A stretch of 64,000 bases of DNA. Source: Setophaga petechia (lineage: Eukaryota > Chordata > Aves > Passeriformes > Parulidae). The DNA lies in NCBI GenBank assembly GCA_024362935.1, contig JANCRA010000017.1, positions 21,254,501-21,318,500 on the forward strand. Direction: 5' to 3'. The position numbers and the translations under genes are program-made. Below the pieces are notes generated by a model. That model saw only the letters and a program-made list of their open reading frames with translations. It was not told the DNA's origin and searched no databases. Shown piece by piece: positions 59,301 to 64,000 of the stretch (positions are counted from its first letter, which is position 1; every line of letters begins with the position of its first letter).

Positions 59301-60648
59301 TGCTGATTCCAGCATTAGCCTTTTAGAGAGAGATAGATGGACAAAACACAAATGTCCCTGGTCAGACACAAACCCAGAGCTTGCACATCCTGGGCTGGGG
59401 CAATGGAAGGAGATGGGGGGACAAGAGGTGAGGATGAAGGTCAGGGAAGCAGCCACTTTTCTCAGGGCTTTGCTGTGCCCAACTTGACCCCCACCTAGAA
59501 ACCAGGCTGGCAGACAGCATGAATCAGCAGTGAACTCCTGGCATTGGGCTCAGCCAGGTCCATGGTGGCTCACGGGGGACCCTGGGCCCTCCTGCTGGAC
59601 CCTGTTTTGGGGAGCACCACATCTGAGTTGGCTCATACTGGCTCAGCCAGCTCCATTACGGCTCCAGGCACCTGAAAACATCCTCTGTGCTTTCCTGGAC
59701 AGCCCAGCTGCTGCCTGCTCAGCACTCAGCTAGTTTTGCACCTCCTCAATAAATAAATTGTGATCTGTAGCATATGACCACAGAGCAGCTGCTTGTGTAG
59801 CTATATTGTCAGACCAATAACACACAGCCCTCTGACACAGCCTGCGATACTGAAACCCCTCCCAGATACCAAGGCACAAAAACCACCAGTTTGCACCAGT
59901 TTTCTGCTGAAATCCTCCAAGTGTAATGATATATGCTAGCTCAAAGGAGTACCAAACCAAATTCTCAGTGGGTCAGTGGCTAAGTGGAATAGAGCCCTGA
60001 GCCCAAAACATGCAATGTTTTAAATCAGGCACTGCAGGAAAACAGAACACAGAACAAAGTGGTGCAACAATGCCTTTACCCTGGATCATACTTGGTAAAG
60101 CCTGCAAGAAAAGTGGATTAAAAACCACAAAACAGTAAAAAATTCCAGTGACGAGTGAGTGTTTGCCAAAGGCTACGTGCCACACGGGTACATGAGGTGT
60201 CCCTTGCTCACCTGGGATGAGAAAAATTAATTGACACCTGAACAGAAATGAAAGCAAATGAAAGCTCATGTTGCCTTTGAAAACGATGAGCATTCCTATT
60301 TTTTAAAAAATATATGTAACACTTTAGGCTTTTTTTTCACAGCAAAGGAATCTCTCTTGTTTGTCAGTGCAGTCTGGGGCTATTTTTAACACTGCTAATG
60401 AGTGACTAAAGCAGGGTGGAGTAGCTAAACCAGCTTGCTGCTCCCAGCCACCCACAAGGTTTTCCTGACCATCAGAGGAGGACCAGAGCCAGCTCATGTG
60501 AGGAGTCAGAGCAAGGCACCTCTCAAGTGTCTGTGTCCTGGCACACAGATGATGGAAAAAATGCACACCCGTTCCTGCAGCTGAGTAAAAAAAGGCCTAG
60601 ACTCCACACAGGCCAGTATGTCCAGTGCTTGACTTCAATCTCTGAGAC

Positions 60649-60671
60649 TAATGCATCTCAGAGATGCATTA
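60649..60671. repeat. Perfect 10-bp inverted repeat with 3-base loop
   Basis: TAATGCATCT (60649-60658), loop CAG, AGATGCATTA (60662-60671). The flanks also carry copies of AATCTCTGA on each side in direct orientation. Confidence 0.85.
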
Positions 60672-60828
60672 ATCTCTGACCAGAGCTCATAAAGCATGTA
60701 GTTGGCATCTCATCTGTCCATCAGAAAAAGACAGGGGAAAAACTACCTGTGCAAACAAGTTATTCCCAGAGTAGAGGATACCCAATTCAAGGAAAGTTGT
60801 GGTTTCTCACAGGGTCAATAAATTAATA

Positions 60829-60985
60829 GAAAATCATAAAATCATTACGGTTGGAAAGACCTCCCAGATCATCAAATCCAACCATTAGCCAGCATTGCTG
60901 TGTTCACCATTAAACCACAGCCCCGAGAGCCCCATCCACACACTTTTTGAACACTTACAAGGATGTAACACCAGGCCCCTGTCTG
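60829..60985 (-). mobile_element. CR1 LINE 3' end (antisense)
   Basis: AAAATCATAAAATCATTACGG, GTTGGAAAGACCTCCCAGAT, CATCAAATCCAACC and TGTTCACCATTAAACCACAG, followed by CCACACACTTTTTGAACAC, match reverse-oriented avian CR1. The right end is approximate. Confidence 0.9.
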
Positions 60986-61199
60986 TTCTTCAGAATGGTC
61001 TTTGCAGAGGTCCATTGGCATTCAGGGGATCAGAAGCTGTTGAAAGGGGAACATCCAGCATCCCTTCTCCCATCACCTCCAGGACTGTTGCATTCAGAGG
61101 AGGAAGCAAAGATAACTGGAAAGTACCAGATCAAAAATGTGGGTGTTAAAGTGGTCAGGGCTGCTGCCTATCTCTTGTCCCCAGCAAGCCTCTCTTGTT

Positions 61200-61680
61200 G
61201 AAAGACAGGCTGAGCTGACATTCAGGCAATGCAGTCAAACCTCCACTCAACACTCACCGCAGCTGCCTCAGCCACAGAGGCAAGAAAGGCTCTTTTGCAA
61301 GGTTTTATTCCAGCAGGGTAACACCGTTGCCAAAGGACAAACGCGGAGAAAAGAGGTTGAACCACGTGGAGCAGGAGCTTATAAAGGGGAAGGGGTGGGG
61401 AGCGGGGCGAAGGGCTGGGCAGAGGGGCCTGGTCTCCAGGGGTAGGGGGCGGCACCTGGGAGGTGACAGGGAAGGAGCAACCCGAGGAAGTGGCAACACC
61501 AAGTCCATGGGGGAGACTGTTTTTCCCTTTGGGAGGAATGACTCTATGGCAAGTGGCTAATTTTTCCAAGGCTGAGGGGATTGACCAAGGGGGGAGAGCT
61601 CATGGGATGCTGCACCAGATGGCAGCTGCTGGATGCAGCATTCCAGTCGCCAAGTCCTGGCCAGCAAGGAGAGTACATGC
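61200..61680 (-). mobile_element. LTR-like sequence of an endogenous retrovirus (approximate ends)
   Basis: On the - strand a GC-rich U3-like block (with CCACCCC and CCCCGCTCC-type boxes) leads to a TATA box TTTATAAG (61385-61378), then about 70 bases to AATAAA (61309-61304), then a U5-like stretch. This spacing fits an LTR with a short R region. It differs in layout from the LTR near 11400. No terminal TG/CA pair with a target duplication could be fixed, and no retroviral coding sequence adjoins it. A stand-alone cellular promoter is the alternative. Confidence 0.5.
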
Positions 61681-61689
61681 TGAATGGGA

Positions 61690-64000
61690 GTGAGGACAGT
61701 CATTGGAGCATGGCAGCAGCAGGGCAGCACAGGAACGCAGCAACATCCTGGGCTTGAACATCCTGAATGCAAGAAACACTCCACTCCAGAAAAACAATAT
61801 TCTAGAGGAGACTATATGCGTATCTATATTGTTTTAATTTATACATGTATAAAGAAAAGCCTACCTGATGTAAGAAACTTCTGTGAAATGTTCAAAACTC
61901 TCTTATACTAAATCATTAAAGGCAAATTGCAGTGATGGGTTAACTATGTTTATTGCAGAAGAGCAGTGAGATGCCATAAACCCTGGCACACTCTGGTGCG
62001 TGGTGCTGGGATGGTATAAGACAAAATGCCAGAGTAGCAGAGCCTCTGGGCCACAGCCCTCATCCTCATTCCTCTAAAAGCCAGGGAAGAGAGCAAGCAT
62101 CTGTGTGCCTGGTGTGGAGCCTGCACTGGTAAGGGGTCCAGGGAACTTTGGGCTGTTTGGACACTTGTTCCCTTTCCCCAGACAGCTGGACAATGAGGAC
62201 ACAAGCCTTGCAGCAATGGCTCAGCATGACCCTGTCAAGACAGAGCCATTGATGCCTCCTGTTCTTGCAATAAGGGACATGCATTTAAAAACAAGGGTTC
62301 CCCCCCCAACACTGTCCAACCCCACTTGTCTGATTCACCAGAAATAAGGGTTTTATAAGTAATCTTGACTATTCCCAGCCCCCCCAAGGGAAGCACTACA
62401 TTTAAGACCATTTAAATAGACTGTCTTTCAGACCTTGCAGGGAAATTAAGTAAGCATTTTCCGTTGGAAGGGATGGAAGAGGGAGGAAAAAAAAATCAAT
62501 ATTTTTAAGTAATAGAATTATAATTCAATAGAATTATAGCACATGCCAGTATGACAGATTTACACAATACAAGTAGGAAATCTTTGCTATGGCTCATAGA
62601 GGAAGTCAAATTATATTACGATGTAGCCTTAAAAATCAGGTAATTAAGTGAGTTGGGATAACAAAAGTACTTGGATAAATATTTTTAAACTTAAAAGAGA
62701 AAAAAGGGATTTTTTGTAGAAATATTAAAAAGGAGTGGGGTTTTTTCAGTGCTTGTCTATAGCGAGACAGGACATTGGTGTATCTTTTATTAGTTTAGTT
62801 AAAACAGTTCCCCTTGTGATCTCAGATTGAGGTAGAATATGTAACTGCTAGAGCAAACTTGTAAAATTAAAAAAATAAATCCTTTAAAAAAATATCAGTT
62901 TGTGAATTAGTACCACAAACTCCTGATGTTGCTAAACTCATATTATTTATAAAATTACACAAGGTGTTATAACTGGAGCTGTGGCAGCAGAGATATCTGA
63001 TATAACAGTCATAAACATTTATACCAGTTCGGGATTTGTTCTATAAAAATCACAAGCTCTGCCATCTCAAAGGTCAAATTGCCTTCAGCAACTACATAGA
63101 GCTGTCAGAAAAAGCTAATCATGCTATGTTATATTATATTAATGTATAACCAATGGAGAAGGAAAAGATAAACCCACAGAGCTTATTTACAAAAGGAATT
63201 TCTTACATCTGCAGAGAGGCTGGAAAAACAGAACACTCCTACCTGCAGATTTTTTCTGCATGGTATTTTAATTGCACCCAGTGAGAATCAAGGTTTCCTC
63301 TCAGAACTACTGTGAATTCACTGCTTTCTAGAGGATGATGATACATTAGTGAGAGGACAAAACAGAGCCTTCAGGCATGAGTATATTATATACCTTCTGA
63401 AGAGTATCCCTAGGAATTGCAAGTATGATCATAAATTGCAGCACTTCTGCAGCATAAATATTGTGCTTTGCTGGCCTGTGGTTGAAGTCTCTTGCCAGTG
63501 GCCTAAGACTGTTTTCAACAATATGGAGATATCAAACCAAGCTAAGAAGTTGCAGCATTGAAATTATGCTAACTGCATCCCTGAATTTACAGGTTATCAA
63601 CTGCATTGATAAGAATTGTACTTCTTATCAGGAGGTGGTAAATTAATAAACACAGAAAGATTAAAAAGGGCAGGAGTCCTTTCAAGAGGGCTACATGAAA
63701 AGTCTTAAATAGACAATATATGGCCACAACAAACATACTGCCCAGGTTAATACCTCAAACATTAGAAATTATTGTATAGAAATTACTGTATAGAAAATAT
63801 TTTGTCAGTCCCCAAACAGTAAATAGTACATGTATTCTTCCAGCTGAGAGAAAAAACACAGGATAGCTGCAGTTCATTTCTTCTTGATTCACAGTTGCAA
63901 ATAATAAAAGTTCACAGAAATAACTTTATCTTTCAGAATAAAGTAGAAACATTCAGTTGCTAGAAGTACAAATCTCGTCTTCGGTCATGAATCTGAATAC
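61690..64000. other. AT-rich tail of the window without recognisable features
   Basis: No exon or named transposon seen. It contains short A/T-rich runs and two small duplications: AATAGAATTATA twice at 62512-62538, and ATTRTTGTATAGAAA-like units at about 63769-63797. Confidence 0.55.

Larger units (their letters stand above)
44211..60828. other. Long stretch upstream of CD40LG without recognisable genes
   Basis: About 16.6 kb. No exon with a family match and correct splice borders was seen on either strand. The TDU motif of VGLL1, the next gene in mammals on this side, was not found. It holds moderate-GC unique sequence, the hairpin cluster at 50358-50399, a weak CR1-like remnant near 54380, and T-cell-gene flank that may carry regulatory elements not readable by eye. 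Confidence 0.55.

Noticed and set aside
1..64000. Search for tRNA, rRNA, CRISPR arrays, bacterial operons or phage-like modules
   Set aside because: None seen; everything readable is vertebrate gene, intron, LINE or LTR sequence.

Overview
This window is vertebrate nuclear DNA, almost certainly from a bird. Coding capacity sits in small exons with GT/AG borders separated by long introns. Several interspersed repeats have the 3' end of CR1, the dominant LINE of birds and reptiles. The CD40 ligand exons read like the avian protein. The order within birds cannot be fixed from the sequence; a passerine is possible.

Two genes are clear, and they are arranged tail to tail. On the + strand, ARHGEF6 (alpha-PIX/Cool-2, a Rac/Cdc42 exchange factor) is present as 20 coding exons from 3115 to 31068. 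All exon phases agree and give 690 residues that align end to end with human alpha-PIX from about residue 84. A 2.2 kb 3' UTR follows, with AATAAA at 33271. The exons for the first ~83 residues (most of the calponin-homology domain) are not in the window. The window instead opens with a CpG island holding an exon-like segment that ends in a GTGAGT donor at 196. It may be an internal promoter for a CH-less isoform starting at the SH3-exon Met at 8353. On the - strand, CD40LG is present as six exons from 43931 down to 37260 (281 residues): cytoplasmic tail and membrane anchor, stalk, and TNF-homology domain. The same ARHGEF6/CD40LG tail-to-tail neighbourhood is known in mammals (human Xq26.3).

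Layout: 1-830 CpG island; 830-3114 intron or 5' sequence; 3115-31068 ARHGEF6 coding exons and introns; 31069-~33295 its 3' UTR; ~33300-36800 intergenic with a CR1 fragment; ~36800-44000 CD40LG; 44000-64000 about 20 kb with no exon I can recognise. That last stretch holds CR1 remnants, small perfect hairpins and an LTR-like element.

Mobile DNA: at least five CR1 3' ends; an antisense LTR in an ARHGEF6 intron (about 11356-11694) whose TATA/polyA layout resembles avian alpharetroviral LTRs; and a second LTR-like block at about 61200-61680. No retroviral coding sequence was recognised beside either LTR. I found no prokaryote-type system, CRISPR array, rRNA or tRNA. The best leads are the possible CH-less alpha-PIX promoter, the six-exon CD40LG stalk with an NAGNAG acceptor, two tandem splice-site ambiguities, the intronic LTR and the hairpins.
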